Shown piece by piece: positions 18,174 through 27,241 of a stretch of 64,000 nucleotides of DNA. Made by a program: the position numbers and the translations under genes. Position 1 is the first letter of the stretch. Each line of letters starts with the position of its first letter. Origin of the DNA: Polynucleobacter antarcticus (GTDB lineage Bacteria > Pseudomonadota > Gammaproteobacteria > Burkholderiales > Burkholderiaceae); NCBI RefSeq assembly GCF_013307245.1, contig NZ_CP028941.1, forward strand, positions 620,001-684,000, given 5' to 3'. A model generated the notes under the pieces. It worked only from the letters and a program-made list of their open reading frames with translations. It did no database searches and was not told the origin of the DNA.

Positions 18174-19372
18174 ACTTTAGCAAGACCCAACAGATGTCCC
18201 ATATCTTTTAGAAAGATTTTGACGTGCGCCATTGGCTTTTTGCGTACCAGCTTTTTATTCATATAAGACTCAAATGTCAGCCTTTGTACATCTTTATCTT
18301 CACACATCTTGACAAAACTTTCGCGCCGCTTATCAGTGGTGTACCAAAAATATTGCATGATGCCTAACACAATGAAGGTCAAGCGATGCTCTTTCATGAA
18401 TCTTTTCCGTGCTAGCTGGAGCTTAGCGGGATTATTGCTTTCTACAAATTCATATACTGCTTCACCTGCAAGCTGACCACCTAACATCGCGTAATAGATC
18501 CCTTCACCAGAAGCTGGTGCAACCACCCCTGCGGCATCGCCTGCTAGCACTACTTGCTTGCCATCGTCCCACTTTTTCAAGGGCTTCATCGGTAAAGGTG
18601 CTCCTTCATGGCGTATCAGCTCTGCCTGATCCAGACCAATATCAGCACGCAACTTCGCTACCGCATTTCTGAGGGAGAAACCTTTATCTGCACTACCCGT
18701 ACCAATACTGATGGTGTCACCGTGGGGAAATACCCAGCCATAAAAATCTGGGGAAATCGGCTTTTGATAAAGCACGTCACAGCGAGTCGCATCGAATGAG
18801 AGCGGCCGATCAGTAGGCGTCTTAATAATTTCGTGATAAGCAAACACATAGTTTGCTTCAGCACATCCCTTAACCCCTGCACTTCTTCCTACTTGTGACT
18901 TTGCGCCATCAGCACCAATCACTGACTTTGTTAGCACGCTCTTTACTGCGCCATCTACACCATCACTCGGGCCTCTAGACCGATAGTAAATTCTGGCATA
19001 AGGTCCTTCTCTTTCGAGGGACTCAAATAATCCATCCTCTCGAATGGCGCCGGCTTCCTGCGCACGGTTTCTTAACCACTCATCAAATTGGGCTCTGTCA
19101 ACCATACCCACAAAACCATTTTCAATTGGAATATCTACTGTTTTACCTACGGGGGAAACCATTCGCGCTGACTTGGCTTTGGCCACCAGTAAATTATCTG
19201 GAATATTAAAATCCTTAATCAGCCTTGGCGGAATCGCGCCACCACAGGGCTTAATTCTGCCGCGCTTGTCCATGAGAAGCACTTGCTTGCCTTTAAGTGC
19301 GAGCGTATGGGCTGCTGTAGAGCCAGCAGGACCGCCGCCCACTACTACTGCGTCATAGATTATTTCTGCCAT
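18170..19372 (-). CDS. bchP: geranylgeranyl diphosphate / BChl reductase
   Basis: 400 residues. The enzyme reduces the geranylgeranyl tail of BChl a (or GGPP) to phytyl, using FAD and NADPH. The N-terminal dinucleotide motif VVVGGGPAGSTAAH and the RIKPCGGAIPPRL segment mark BchP/ChlP; a later GDAAGVVAPASGEGI motif binds FAD. I choose ATG at 19372, because GAGGAA lies just upstream and the protein then starts four residues before the FAD motif; a frame open to 19504 would add 44 unrelated residues. The order bchG-transporter-bchP is as in Rhodobacter. Confidence 0.95.
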   Translation of the reverse strand: MAEIIYDAVVVGGGPAGSTAAHTLALKGKQVLLMDKRGRIKPCGGAIPPRLIKDFNIPDNLLVAKAKSARMVSPVGKTVDIPIENGFVGMVDRAQFDEWLRNRAQEAGAIREDGLFESLEREGPYARIYYRSRGPSDGVDGAVKSVLTKSVIGADGAKSQVGRSAGVKGCAEANYVFAYHEIIKTPTDRPLSFDATRCDVLYQKPISPDFYGWVFPHGDTISIGTGSADKGFSLRNAVAKLRADIGLDQAELIRHEGAPLPMKPLKKWDDGKQVVLAGDAAGVVAPASGEGIYYAMLGGQLAGEAVYEFVESNNPAKLQLARKRFMKEHRLTFIVLGIMQYFWYTTDKRRESFVKMCEDKDVQRLTFESYMNKKLVRKKPMAHVKIFLKDMGHLLGLAKV

Positions 19373-19379
19373 GATTTCC

Positions 19380-20690
19380 TCACTTTTTCTTTCTTTCAAC
19401 CTGAGATGCCATATAGGCTGCTGCAATAAAAAGAACCGCTTCAATAAAAAATACCGATGCATAGGCAAAAGCAGGGTTAGCAAAGATTGATCTAGCAACA
19501 TCACTAGCGCTCGCTCCTAATAGACCACCCATACCAAATGCAATGGCTTGTGCGCCACCCCATAAACCAATACGGACGCCCTCTTTACCAGGGCCGCCCT
19601 TTACCGCTAAGCGCATCATCGACGCAATCGCCGCAATCGAAAATGCTCCATTTGCAAGACCTAAAACATAGACATTGAGTTTTAAAGGCCACTCACCCTC
19701 AAAGATTCCCGCCATCACTAATCCAAACATGGCAAGTGCTGAAGCGAGACAGCCATAAATCATCCACAGTCTTAAAGAGCCAAAGTAATGTCGTAATCGA
19801 CTAGAGCCGCAGACAGCTACCAATAACATTCCTGTTAAGACACCAGAGTGCTGAATCCCGGAAAGACTGGTGGTCTCGCCCAAGGAATAGTTAAAAATCA
19901 TTCCTGCGAATGGCTCCAGAATCAAGTCTTGAGCACTAAAAGCAAACATGGATAAGAAAATAAAGATGCTAAATTTTTTAGTATCGTCATCTGCCCAAAT
20001 ATCACTTAAGGCTTTTCTAAAAGGGACTTTTTGACTGTCGGCTAACTTCTTACTCTCCAGGTTGCTACCTTCTAGCTTGTATAAAGCTAGAAAAGTAATC
20101 GCCACTGCAGTCATAGAGATGATCCCTGAAACCAGAATGACTCTTGCAGGACTATAGGGATCTAAAAAGTTTCCTGCAATACCACTGGTGAGTGCAAAAC
20201 CAAAAATCATCATCAGCCAAACGGTAGTGGCTGCAGCAGCACGGCGCTCATCACTCACCCCTTTAGCTAATAAAGCGAGTAATGAAGTGCCGCTCATACT
20301 CACACCAACACCAATTAGGAAAAATGCAAACATGGCGCAGATAATTCCCAGCACCAATTGAAACTCCATCAGCGTGGTAGCTAAGGCTGCACCGAAGCCA
20401 CCGATGGCCAAGAGCACCAGGCCGCCCATGATCCAAGGTGTTTTCTTTGCTCCGCTGTCTGACTCGAAGCCCATCCGCGGTCTAATGACTTGAATAAAGT
20501 AATGGATTGCTACCAGCAAACCTGGCAGACTCGCGGGAAGCGCTAACTCAACTACCATGATGCGATTTAGGGTAGAGGTAGTCATCACCACGATAGCGCC
20601 AATAGATGCCTGCACTAAGCCCAAACGAACAATACTTAACCACCCAAAGGTAGAGGCTGTAAACATGGGCTGACTGATTGCAATACTCAT
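19380..20690 (-). CDS. PucC/LhaA-family (BCD) MFS protein, ORF428 type
   Basis: 436 residues with about 12 transmembrane helices. It belongs to the bacteriochlorophyll delivery (BCD/PucC) branch of the major facilitator superfamily, with the conserved RLGLVQASIGAIVV start, the STLNRIMVVE segment and DLILEPFAGMIF. Its position between bchG and bchP matches ORF428 of Rhodobacter capsulatus. Such proteins are thought to supply or shuttle BChl during assembly of antenna complexes. It is a paralog of lhaA at 25811-27241. The start overlaps the bchG stop by four bases. Confidence 0.9.
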   Translation of the reverse strand: MSIAISQPMFTASTFGWLSIVRLGLVQASIGAIVVMTTSTLNRIMVVELALPASLPGLLVAIHYFIQVIRPRMGFESDSGAKKTPWIMGGLVLLAIGGFGAALATTLMEFQLVLGIICAMFAFFLIGVGVSMSGTSLLALLAKGVSDERRAAAATTVWLMMIFGFALTSGIAGNFLDPYSPARVILVSGIISMTAVAITFLALYKLEGSNLESKKLADSQKVPFRKALSDIWADDDTKKFSIFIFLSMFAFSAQDLILEPFAGMIFNYSLGETTSLSGIQHSGVLTGMLLVAVCGSSRLRHYFGSLRLWMIYGCLASALAMFGLVMAGIFEGEWPLKLNVYVLGLANGAFSIAAIASMMRLAVKGGPGKEGVRIGLWGGAQAIAFGMGGLLGASASDVARSIFANPAFAYASVFFIEAVLFIAAAYMASQVERKKK

Positions 20691-21568
20691 ATCTCACCCA
20701 TGCCTTGCACTGCAAATGCCGCAACCATCATTCCTGAAACCAATAGGGGCACACCAAATCCGCTATAAAACAAAGCCTTCTCAATAGGCCGCTTTAAGAA
20801 AATTCTGAGTAGGATGATTTGCCCAATCATTAACAAGCCAATGGTCAACGCAAATATTTCTTTTCCCCATATCCATAGCAAAGCCATCACTATCACTTGC
20901 GGCATTAACATCATGGCTGCAGAGACTTGTGCCGCTTTGATTGCACCTAGCTGTACTGGAAGAGACCGCACTCCCATTTGGCGATCTCCCTCAATTGCTT
21001 TGAAGTCATTTAAGGTCATGATGCCGTGGGCACTGACACTGTAAAGACCCGCAAGAATCAAAGAAGGTTTGCTCGGAATCGCTCCTCCAGAAATTAAGGT
21101 CGCTCCGGTCACCCAAGCCAAACCCTCATAACTGATTCCACAAGCAAGATTACCAAGCCAGCCGTTATTTTTAAATCGTATTGGCGGCATGCTATAGAAC
21201 CAAGCCAACACCAAAGCCAACAAGGTAGCTAGAAATCCAATCAAGCCTAAGTAAGTAGCCACCAATATTGAAATAAGCGACCAAAGGATAGCAATACCTA
21301 AACCCCAGTAACCCGGAATCCGACCGGACGGAATCGGGCGTAATGGCTCATTAATTGCATCTACATGGCGATCAAACCAATCATTGACTGCCTGGCTGGC
21401 AGCGCAAACCAGGGGGCCAGTTAACACTAGGCCCACCAAGAAAATGGGTAAATTGTCTGCAATTTTTTCACTGCCGGTAATGGAACCACAGGCAAAGGCC
21501 CACATTGGTGGAAACCAAGTTATAGGCTTCAAAAGCGTCAATATTGCTCTGGGTTGAGGCAGATTCAT
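20687..21568 (-). CDS. bchG: bacteriochlorophyll a synthase
   Basis: A UbiA-family prenyltransferase of 293 residues that esterifies bacteriochlorophyllide a with geranylgeranyl or phytyl diphosphate. Eight to nine membrane helices are apparent; the diphosphate-binding motif is NDWFDRHVDAINEPLRPIPSG, and a second motif is NDFKAIEGDRQMG. I choose ATG at 21568 (MNLPQPRAIL): the frame open to a TTG at 21604 would run into the PpsR palindrome at 21599-21616. It heads the bchG-to-SCHIC transcription unit, directly behind that operator. Confidence 0.94.
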   Translation of the reverse strand: MNLPQPRAILTLLKPITWFPPMWAFACGSITGSEKIADNLPIFLVGLVLTGPLVCAASQAVNDWFDRHVDAINEPLRPIPSGRIPGYWGLGIAILWSLISILVATYLGLIGFLATLLALVLAWFYSMPPIRFKNNGWLGNLACGISYEGLAWVTGATLISGGAIPSKPSLILAGLYSVSAHGIMTLNDFKAIEGDRQMGVRSLPVQLGAIKAAQVSAAMMLMPQVIVMALLWIWGKEIFALTIGLLMIGQIILLRIFLKRPIEKALFYSGFGVPLLVSGMMVAAFAVQGMGEI

Positions 21569-21598
21569 GAAGTCAATTTTGTCATTGACATCAAAAAG

Positions 21599-21616
21599 TG
21601 TCAATTAAATTTGACA
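21599..21616. promoter_or_regulatory. PpsR/CrtJ box upstream of bchG
   Basis: A TGT-N12-ACA palindrome with extended symmetry: 11-base arms AAAAGTGTCAA and TTGACACTTTT at 21593-21620 around a 6-base centre. It lies 31 bases upstream of the chosen bchG start. This is the known PpsR/CrtJ recognition pattern, and a ppsR gene is present in the window, so aerobic or light repression of bchG is likely. Confidence 0.75.
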
Positions 21617-21667
21617 CTTTTATCTAAGGATTTTACTAGTGAAAACCCTGATTCTATCCTCCTAGGA

Positions 21668-21682
21668 GGGGTTTCTCACCCC
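21668..21682 (-). terminator. hairpin after puhE
   Basis: A GGGGT/ACCCC stem with a 5-base loop, next to a CCTCC-TA-GGAGG palindrome, lies between the puhE stop and the bchG promoter. It probably ends or trims the bchF-to-puhE transcript. No T-run follows, so factor-independent termination is doubtful. Confidence 0.4.
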
Positions 21683-21714
21683 ATCCTCTAGATTTTGGCT
21701 ATTTCAAAACCGCA

Positions 21715-22476
21715 TTAGTGGTTGTTCTTGTAGCCCCACTTCCAAAGCAATTCGCTCGGAAATGGCAGGATAAGGAATAAATGCTCCAGTAAGCCTAAGG
21801 CCAACAAAGTGGCTAGTAATGCAGAGGATGTCATCTCAAACTGCGAGGTGTCACCGGTGAATTGCGGCCAAATCAACACCAATAACAAGACCGATAACAG
21901 AATTGAGAATGGCATTAATAAGTTCATCGCCCTCCGTCTAAAGTAAGTCACTAGATACTTTAGATGTTGCGGCAAGAATGATTCATTAAAGTTCAGTACA
22001 CCTAAAAAAACATTAATCTTTGTACTTTGACGCATGCCCCACAAAATCAGGAAAGTCCAAAAACCAGTTTGATTGACTGCATCGATATTGATAAAAAATA
22101 AGATCAGCCCGAGACTCACTAAGGCTAACTCATGATAGTTAATGGTTTGAAAAGCGTACCATGCTCGCTTTAGGCCCGACACACCCATGGGACATTCAGA
22201 GCGTCGTGAACCGGTGATATAGCCGAGCAGAAAAGCCAACTCTTGCCAACCCCAAATGAGAATTGCACAAGTAAAGGAGCAATACGCCCCAGCCATGGTG
22301 GCTTGCCCACTGGAGATTTTTAACCCCCACAGCGCTAGCAGCAAAACCAGTACCGAGACACCAAAGATGGCTTGATAAGACGATCTAGGTAGGCTGTGTA
22401 ATTTGAGAATCAACCCTGTACTCAACCACCAAATAAAGATGGTGAATAGTAAAGGGGCGATCCAAAGGTAGGTCAT
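21715..22476 (-). CDS. puhE: photosynthetic complex assembly protein PuhE
   Basis: 253 residues with about seven hydrophobic segments, matching the DUF3623 family (putative photosynthetic complex assembly protein 2). The ITGSRRSECP segment, the YHELALV segment in mid-protein and the RRRAMN segment near residue 185 are family features. PuhE affects reaction centre/LH1 levels in Rhodobacter, by an unclear mechanism. It is the last gene of the bchF-puhE operon, following acsF by 2 bases. Confidence 0.9.
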   Translation of the reverse strand: MTYLWIAPLLFTIFIWWLSTGLILKLHSLPRSSYQAIFGVSVLVLLLALWGLKISSGQATMAGAYCSFTCAILIWGWQELAFLLGYITGSRRSECPMGVSGLKRAWYAFQTINYHELALVSLGLILFFINIDAVNQTGFWTFLILWGMRQSTKINVFLGVLNFNESFLPQHLKYLVTYFRRRAMNLLMPFSILLSVLLLVLIWPQFTGDTSQFEMTSSALLATLLALGLLEHLFLILPFPSELLWKWGYKNNH

Positions 22477-22478
22477 GA

Positions 22479-23555
22479 CTACCAGACGGGAACCAGTCGG
22501 ATATCTTTAGGCAGTTCGTTTGGCACTACAGGTAAGGTATAAAGGCGCACAAAAGTAGCCGTCGCAGCCAGGACTAGCGCGCCCCGCTTAATGTAAGAGA
22601 AAACGCCGCCCGCTTGCCTGAGCCGATCTGCTTCATCGGAGATTTTGCGAAGTGTCTCAAAACTTTCCCATATTCTTGGATCATCTAAATTGATCGTAAA
22701 TGGGAATACTTGCTTCGTAATATCTGAAGTGATTTTTAATACCTGTTTGTCGTAATCTGTCGGCGATATTCCAAGCGCTTTATGAAATTCTGGTCTGGAA
22801 TGATCCCGCACATACATCGTGGCGTACACAGCCAATAAGAAAAAGCGAATCCAGAGACGATTGACACCAGTCAACAACTTAGGCGTAGAGCGCATCAGTA
22901 ATGCAAATCCCTCACCATGACGGAACTCATCATTGCACCATTTTTCAAACCACATAAAGATAGGATGAAAACGCAGCTCCGGCTTATTTTGAATAATGCG
23001 ATAAATCATGATGTACCTGGCATAACCAATCTTTTCTGAAAGATAGGTCGCGTAAAAAATAAACTTAGGCTTAAAGAAAGTATATTTTTTGGTTCTTGCC
23101 AAAAACCCAAGATCCACACCAATACCAAAGTCTTTTAACCATTGGTTGATGAAACCAGCATGTCTACTTTCATCCCGAGCCATATAGGTGAAAAGATTTT
23201 TCAAATCAGGATTGGTAATCGATTTTTTAATCTCGGAATACAGTACACAGCCAGAAAACTCAGAGGTAATAGAGCTGATCAAAAAATCCAAGAACTCTTG
23301 ATATAGGCCTTCTGGAAGATGAGAGTAATCTTTCGACATATCCTCAGGACGCTGAAAATGGGCCTGATTAATGTCCTGTTCAAATTCCTGCATCAACTTA
23401 TCCCACTCAGGCTTGACTGAACTTATATCAAACCTATTCATCTCGTCAAAGTCAGTCGTATAAAAACGAGGACTTAAAATGGTACTTTCAAGAGCACGAT
23501 CGGTAGACTCATTGATTGGGCGAGACGCTTCAAGCGTAGCCGTTTGGGTACTCAT
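22479..23555 (-). CDS. acsF: Mg-protoporphyrin IX monomethyl ester oxidative cyclase (aerobic)
   Basis: 358 residues of the ferritin-like diiron family. It forms ring V (isocyclic ring) of the chlorin with O2. Iron-ligand motifs are visible as E...[16 protein letters not shown] and [10 protein letters not shown]. No gene for the anaerobic radical-SAM cyclase BchE is seen, which suggests that BChl synthesis here depends on oxygen. The start overlaps the stop of the upstream small gene by four bases. Confidence 0.96.
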   Translation of the reverse strand: MSTQTATLEASRPINESTDRALESTILSPRFYTTDFDEMNRFDISSVKPEWDKLMQEFEQDINQAHFQRPEDMSKDYSHLPEGLYQEFLDFLISSITSEFSGCVLYSEIKKSITNPDLKNLFTYMARDESRHAGFINQWLKDFGIGVDLGFLARTKKYTFFKPKFIFYATYLSEKIGYARYIMIYRIIQNKPELRFHPIFMWFEKWCNDEFRHGEGFALLMRSTPKLLTGVNRLWIRFFLLAVYATMYVRDHSRPEFHKALGISPTDYDKQVLKITSDITKQVFPFTINLDDPRIWESFETLRKISDEADRLRQAGGVFSYIKRGALVLAATATFVRLYTLPVVPNELPKDIRLVPVW

Positions 23556-23908
23556 GCTTTAACCCCTTCATGCAAGGTAATCGGTGTAATGGCTTTATAC
23601 GGCTTAGCTCTTGGATAGTGCTTAGATTTGCTAAAGCGGGTAGTCGAAAAACTCACTTCGTAAAGCATCGTCAGTTCTAATCTGGCCGTTAGGTAAACCC
23701 ATGCACGTGACAACAGACTCGCTTTTGACACTGTGGCAGTACGCTGATAGCTGAGAACTTCTCCAAAAGAGATTTCTGTAATAGGGTCATGCACTAAAAC
23801 CTGATCGCCAGGGCCTACTTGCACACCATCTAAATCCACATGCGCGAACAAAAATTCGGATGTATTGGACATGTCTACCTGACAATTTACTAGTTGTTTA
23901 GTCATCAC
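23552..23908 (-). CDS. small conserved PGC protein between puhC and acsF (BciE-like position)
   Basis: 118 residues, soluble, no signal peptide. Recognisable segments are [36 protein letters not shown] and [10 protein letters not shown], suggesting a small beta-rich fold. The gene starts at the puhC stop and ends four bases into acsF, so it is tightly coupled to the cyclase. In alphaproteobacteria a small protein at this place (BciE) is needed by AcsF; I cannot verify homology. Possible names are BciE-like cyclase auxiliary or unknown assembly protein. The start may also be Met12 (23875). Confidence 0.7.
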   Translation of the reverse strand: MMTKQLVNCQVDMSNTSEFLFAHVDLDGVQVGPGDQVLVHDPITEISFGEVLSYQRTATVSKASLLSRAWVYLTARLELTMLYEVSFSTTRFSKSKHYPRAKPYKAITPITLHEGVKA

Positions 23909-24351
23909 TATCTCGCACTCTTTAAAAACACAGAAAATTCTGCTGCATTGTCTTTACCAAAAGACTCTAGGTCAATTCTATTATTAGTCGCTGTATCGAT
24001 CAATGTTAACCTGCCATCCGAATGGCTGCTTAACTCAAAAGGTTGATCGCTGCTAATCTTCCGAATACGGCGTTCACGGGCCATAGCCCTTAATATTCCA
24101 CGAATAAACCCTGCCTGCCCCTCGACTTGCGCAATCATTTGACCATTGCTGGCCAAAATCACCCCTACAGAGCCATCTGGAAGATCCCTGAAGAACAGAC
24201 TCTGCTTTGCAATCACTTGCGCATCCTCTTGTCGCTCCATTTTTCCAGATTGCACATAATTTGCCACCAAAAAAATAACCGTGGCTAATAACCCGCAAAT
24301 ACCAATTGCAATGTAATTCTGCATGCGGATGGGGTTTAATCGCAAGATCAT
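23908..24351 (-). CDS. puhC: photosynthetic complex assembly protein PuhC
   Basis: 147 residues: a short cytoplasmic start, one transmembrane helix (about residues 12-30) and a periplasmic domain with SLFFRDLPDGSVGV, QVEGQAGFIRGILRAMARER and PFELSSHSDGRLTLID. This is the normal PuhC plan. PuhC aids reaction centre and LH1 organisation. It overlaps puhB by four bases. A later start at Met10 is possible. Confidence 0.9.
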   Translation of the reverse strand: MILRLNPIRMQNYIAIGICGLLATVIFLVANYVQSGKMERQEDAQVIAKQSLFFRDLPDGSVGVILASNGQMIAQVEGQAGFIRGILRAMARERRIRKISSDQPFELSSHSDGRLTLIDTATNNRIDLESFGKDNAAEFSVFLKSAR

Positions 24352-25028
24352 GCAGCCTCTATCTCTGAATAGCGAAGATGGTGAGTTGCAACACTTGAAT
24401 CTGGAGTTTGCACTACTTTTGCTGAGGTATTATTTTCCTGTGCCCATGCCTGAACCAATAATTGTGAAACAGCTGCACAGTCACGAATACATCTTAATGC
24501 AGGTTGCGGAGCAGCCCATTGACCCGGTCTTGCATGCGGCCATAAATGAAAAATAGCAATCTTGGTGTCTTGGTTGAGTTTCAAGTAAATATCACCAAAT
24601 CCTTTTTTCTCCACACCACAATCTGCTGACTCGATCATCTTCAAGGGAAAATTAAAGGTCATATTCAACACAATCCCAATACGCATCACAACCCGCTTAT
24701 TGGTAATCGTGTAGACCGTAGTCGAAGCAATCAAGTACCCAAGAAGCGCAATTAAGCCCAAGCCTAAGCCTGAAAAAGCAGCTACTCGAACTCCCGAAAA
24801 AAAGACCGCTGTTGCAGATTCGCCATCACTAAAGCCCGTGAATACTTGATACCCTAATAGCAGGCCAAAATACAGTAATAGCGCTTTGAAACGAAAGACT
24901 TGTAGTAGCAAAACCTTCAAATCCGGAGAGCCCTGCCATACAATCTGCTCTCCCTCCGGTAATTTTTCAGGAAGTCCGTATTCAGGCTCCAACTCATGCT
25001 CAGGAGCGCTATGGATATTGAGACTCAT
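24348..25028 (-). CDS. puhB: photosynthetic complex assembly protein PuhB
   Basis: 226 residues. The N-terminal part (LPEGEQIVWQGSPD) precedes two or three membrane helices and a bacterial PH-like segment (YTITNKRVVMRIGI ... FPLKMIES). PuhB assists reaction centre assembly, probably by acting on the H subunit. It overlaps puhA by four bases (ATGA) and is tightly packed in the puhABC order found in most purple bacteria. Confidence 0.92.
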   Translation of the reverse strand: MSLNIHSAPEHELEPEYGLPEKLPEGEQIVWQGSPDLKVLLLQVFRFKALLLYFGLLLGYQVFTGFSDGESATAVFFSGVRVAAFSGLGLGLIALLGYLIASTTVYTITNKRVVMRIGIVLNMTFNFPLKMIESADCGVEKKGFGDIYLKLNQDTKIAIFHLWPHARPGQWAAPQPALRCIRDCAAVSQLLVQAWAQENNTSAKVVQTPDSSVATHHLRYSEIEAA

Positions 25029-25789
25029 ATCAGCGGTTCCTGACGATCTGGGGTAGCGTACAAGGTACCGGCACCGTAGTAAGCCATGACTTTTTCTTCT
25101 TCAAGTAAGGTGATTTCTTCAGGATGCTTCGTCTTAGGAACTGCTGAAAATTGACTACCTAAGATTGCTTTTACTTGAATATCGATTTTGCCGATTCTGC
25201 AGAAATTGATTGGTAGTAATACGACATTGCTACCCGTATTGATTTCTAAATAACGAATCAGCATCTCCATATGGTCTACCCATACATCGGAAACGGTTCC
25301 TGCTTTCTGTCCATCTGCGCCAATCACACTCATACCAATCGGATTGGTATCCAGTTTTGAAACTGAAATGTGGTTCAGCTTTCTGAGTGGGCGAATACGC
25401 GCATGACCTTCTAGGTCGTAATCCACATGATCAGCACGATTGGCGAAAGATCCAGGTCCAACTCCAGCTAAGAGGGGATTACCAACAGGACTCAAGGGGG
25501 CGCCATTCCATGGATGGATTGGTACAGCAGATACCTGCTCCGTTTCTGGGGGCGTCTGCAAAGGCGCATAGTATGTTTTCCCAAACTCAGTGACATACTT
25601 TTTGACTTTTGGCATGCCTAAAATGCCATCTTCGCGACGGATCTTCCCAAAACGCTCAGTCTCTAATGGAAAGCCTTCTCTCTTACCCTCTAATGTGAGG
25701 TAAATAACCAGCCCCACAAAGAAAATCAGAAATAGATAAAACACGACTTGAGCGACGTCGATATATTGTGTAATTGCACCAGTACCCAT
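25025..25789 (-). CDS. puhA: photosynthetic reaction centre H subunit
   Basis: 254 residues. One transmembrane helix (about 10-34) follows a short periplasmic N-terminus, then the cytoplasmic PRC-barrel domain that caps the L/M core and guides protons to QB. The segments YLTLEGKREGFPLE, GMPKVKKYV and SVIGADGQKAGTVSDVWVD are typical. I choose ATG at 25789 because AAGGAG lies 7 bases upstream; a TTG at 25804 would place that site inside the gene. Confidence 0.95.
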   Translation of the reverse strand: MGTGAITQYIDVAQVVFYLFLIFFVGLVIYLTLEGKREGFPLETERFGKIRREDGILGMPKVKKYVTEFGKTYYAPLQTPPETEQVSAVPIHPWNGAPLSPVGNPLLAGVGPGSFANRADHVDYDLEGHARIRPLRKLNHISVSKLDTNPIGMSVIGADGQKAGTVSDVWVDHMEMLIRYLEINTGSNVVLLPINFCRIGKIDIQVKAILGSQFSAVPKTKHPEEITLLEEEKVMAYYGAGTLYATPDRQEPLI

Positions 25790-25810
25790 TTTTTTCTCCT
25801 TCAATAAAAA

Positions 25811-27241
25811 CTAGCTTGGAAAATCCGCTAGGCCAAACTTACTTATTTTTGAACTACCCAATTTTGGTTTTTTAGCCACCAACGGCCCTAAAGCAATCAA
25901 CGTAATAAACAACAAATAAATTTCAATGTGATAAACAAAACTATAGCCAGTAGCTGGACTTATTAATGCTGTACCTAGCGAACCACTCATTGCGAGTTCT
26001 GCGACAACATCCCGAATAACGCCACCTAATGACATACCAATACCTGCGCAAGTAGCGGTCACCGCACCCCAAGCACCAATGACCATACCTGCCATATGAT
26101 CACGCTCCATACTCATCGCAATGGTTAAGGTACTCACCGCAAAGAGACCCCCACTAAAGCCAATTAAGAGTGCGCCAAGCCTAAATAAATTAGGGGAATT
26201 AAGTGGCTCTGAAAAAATGACCGTCGTAAAAGCAATCAGACCTAGTAAAAGACCAATGGCCGCTATTCTGTAGGCGTTGTAACCTCGGCTTAGCCAGCGG
26301 GCTGAGAGTGAAAAAGCCAATAAAGATCCGCAAGCAATTAAAGCTGTCAATAAGCTAGTAGCCGATACATCCAGGTTCAGTATTTCACCACCGTAAGGCT
26401 CCAAAATAATATCTTGCATGCTAAATGCAGTAGTTCCTAATCCCAACATAATCAAAAACCGAACAACCTGTGGCCCCTTAATAAATTCACCCCAACTTTG
26501 TGAAAAAGTAGGGCGAGGGATAGAGGGCGCAGTCAATTTCGGCTGCCGTGCTTCCTGTTTCCAAAGTGCAAACAAATTGAGTAGTAAGGTCATTAATGCC
26601 ACGCCTTGAATGACGCGGATCAGCTGCATTTGACTAAATGAAGCCAAAAAGACACTAAAGAGAATGCCACTCACCACCATACCGACTAACAACATGACAT
26701 ACATCATGGCAACGACTTGGGGTCTATTTTTATCATCCGCCAAATCCGTCGCTAATGCGAGACCGGCTGTCTGGGTAGTTTGCATCCCAGCGCCTACTAA
26801 TAAAAATGCAAGACCACTTCCTAAATAACTAAACCACGTTGGCCAATGCGTATCACCGGATAGCAGAATCAGGGCAAAAGGCATAATCGCCAAGCCTCCA
26901 AACTGCAGCCAAGTACCCATCCAAATATAGGGCACCCTTCTCCATCCCAATACCGATTTATGAACATCCGATTTATGCCCAATCAGCGCTCTAAAAGGCG
27001 CAAATATTAATGGTAGCGCGACCATCAACGCCACAATCCAGGCATCCACCTTCAGCTCAACAATCATGACACGATTTAAGGTACCTACCAGCAATGCAGT
27101 AGCCATACCTACCGATACTTGAAACAAAGATAGCCTGAAGAGCCGACCTAAAGGTAAGGTTGCGCTTGCTACATCAGCAAAAGGCAAGAAACGCGCAGGA
27201 ATCTGCGTCCATGCTTTAACCATCTTTGACTGCTTCCTCAT
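25811..27241 (-). CDS. lhaA: light-harvesting complex assembly protein LhaA (PucC family)
   Basis: 476 residues with about 12 transmembrane helices, PucC/LhaA type: FRLSLFQVSVGMATALLVG, TLNRVMIVELKVDAW, KSVLGWRRVPYIWMGT and QDIILEPYGGEIL. LhaA helps LH1 assembly, probably by delivering BChl. The start shown overlaps the bchM stop (ATGA); Met7 at 27223 is an alternative. Located between bchM and puhA, as in most purple PGCs. Confidence 0.93.
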   Translation of the reverse strand: MRKQSKMVKAWTQIPARFLPFADVASATLPLGRLFRLSLFQVSVGMATALLVGTLNRVMIVELKVDAWIVALMVALPLIFAPFRALIGHKSDVHKSVLGWRRVPYIWMGTWLQFGGLAIMPFALILLSGDTHWPTWFSYLGSGLAFLLVGAGMQTTQTAGLALATDLADDKNRPQVVAMMYVMLLVGMVVSGILFSVFLASFSQMQLIRVIQGVALMTLLLNLFALWKQEARQPKLTAPSIPRPTFSQSWGEFIKGPQVVRFLIMLGLGTTAFSMQDIILEPYGGEILNLDVSATSLLTALIACGSLLAFSLSARWLSRGYNAYRIAAIGLLLGLIAFTTVIFSEPLNSPNLFRLGALLIGFSGGLFAVSTLTIAMSMERDHMAGMVIGAWGAVTATCAGIGMSLGGVIRDVVAELAMSGSLGTALISPATGYSFVYHIEIYLLFITLIALGPLVAKKPKLGSSKISKFGLADFPS

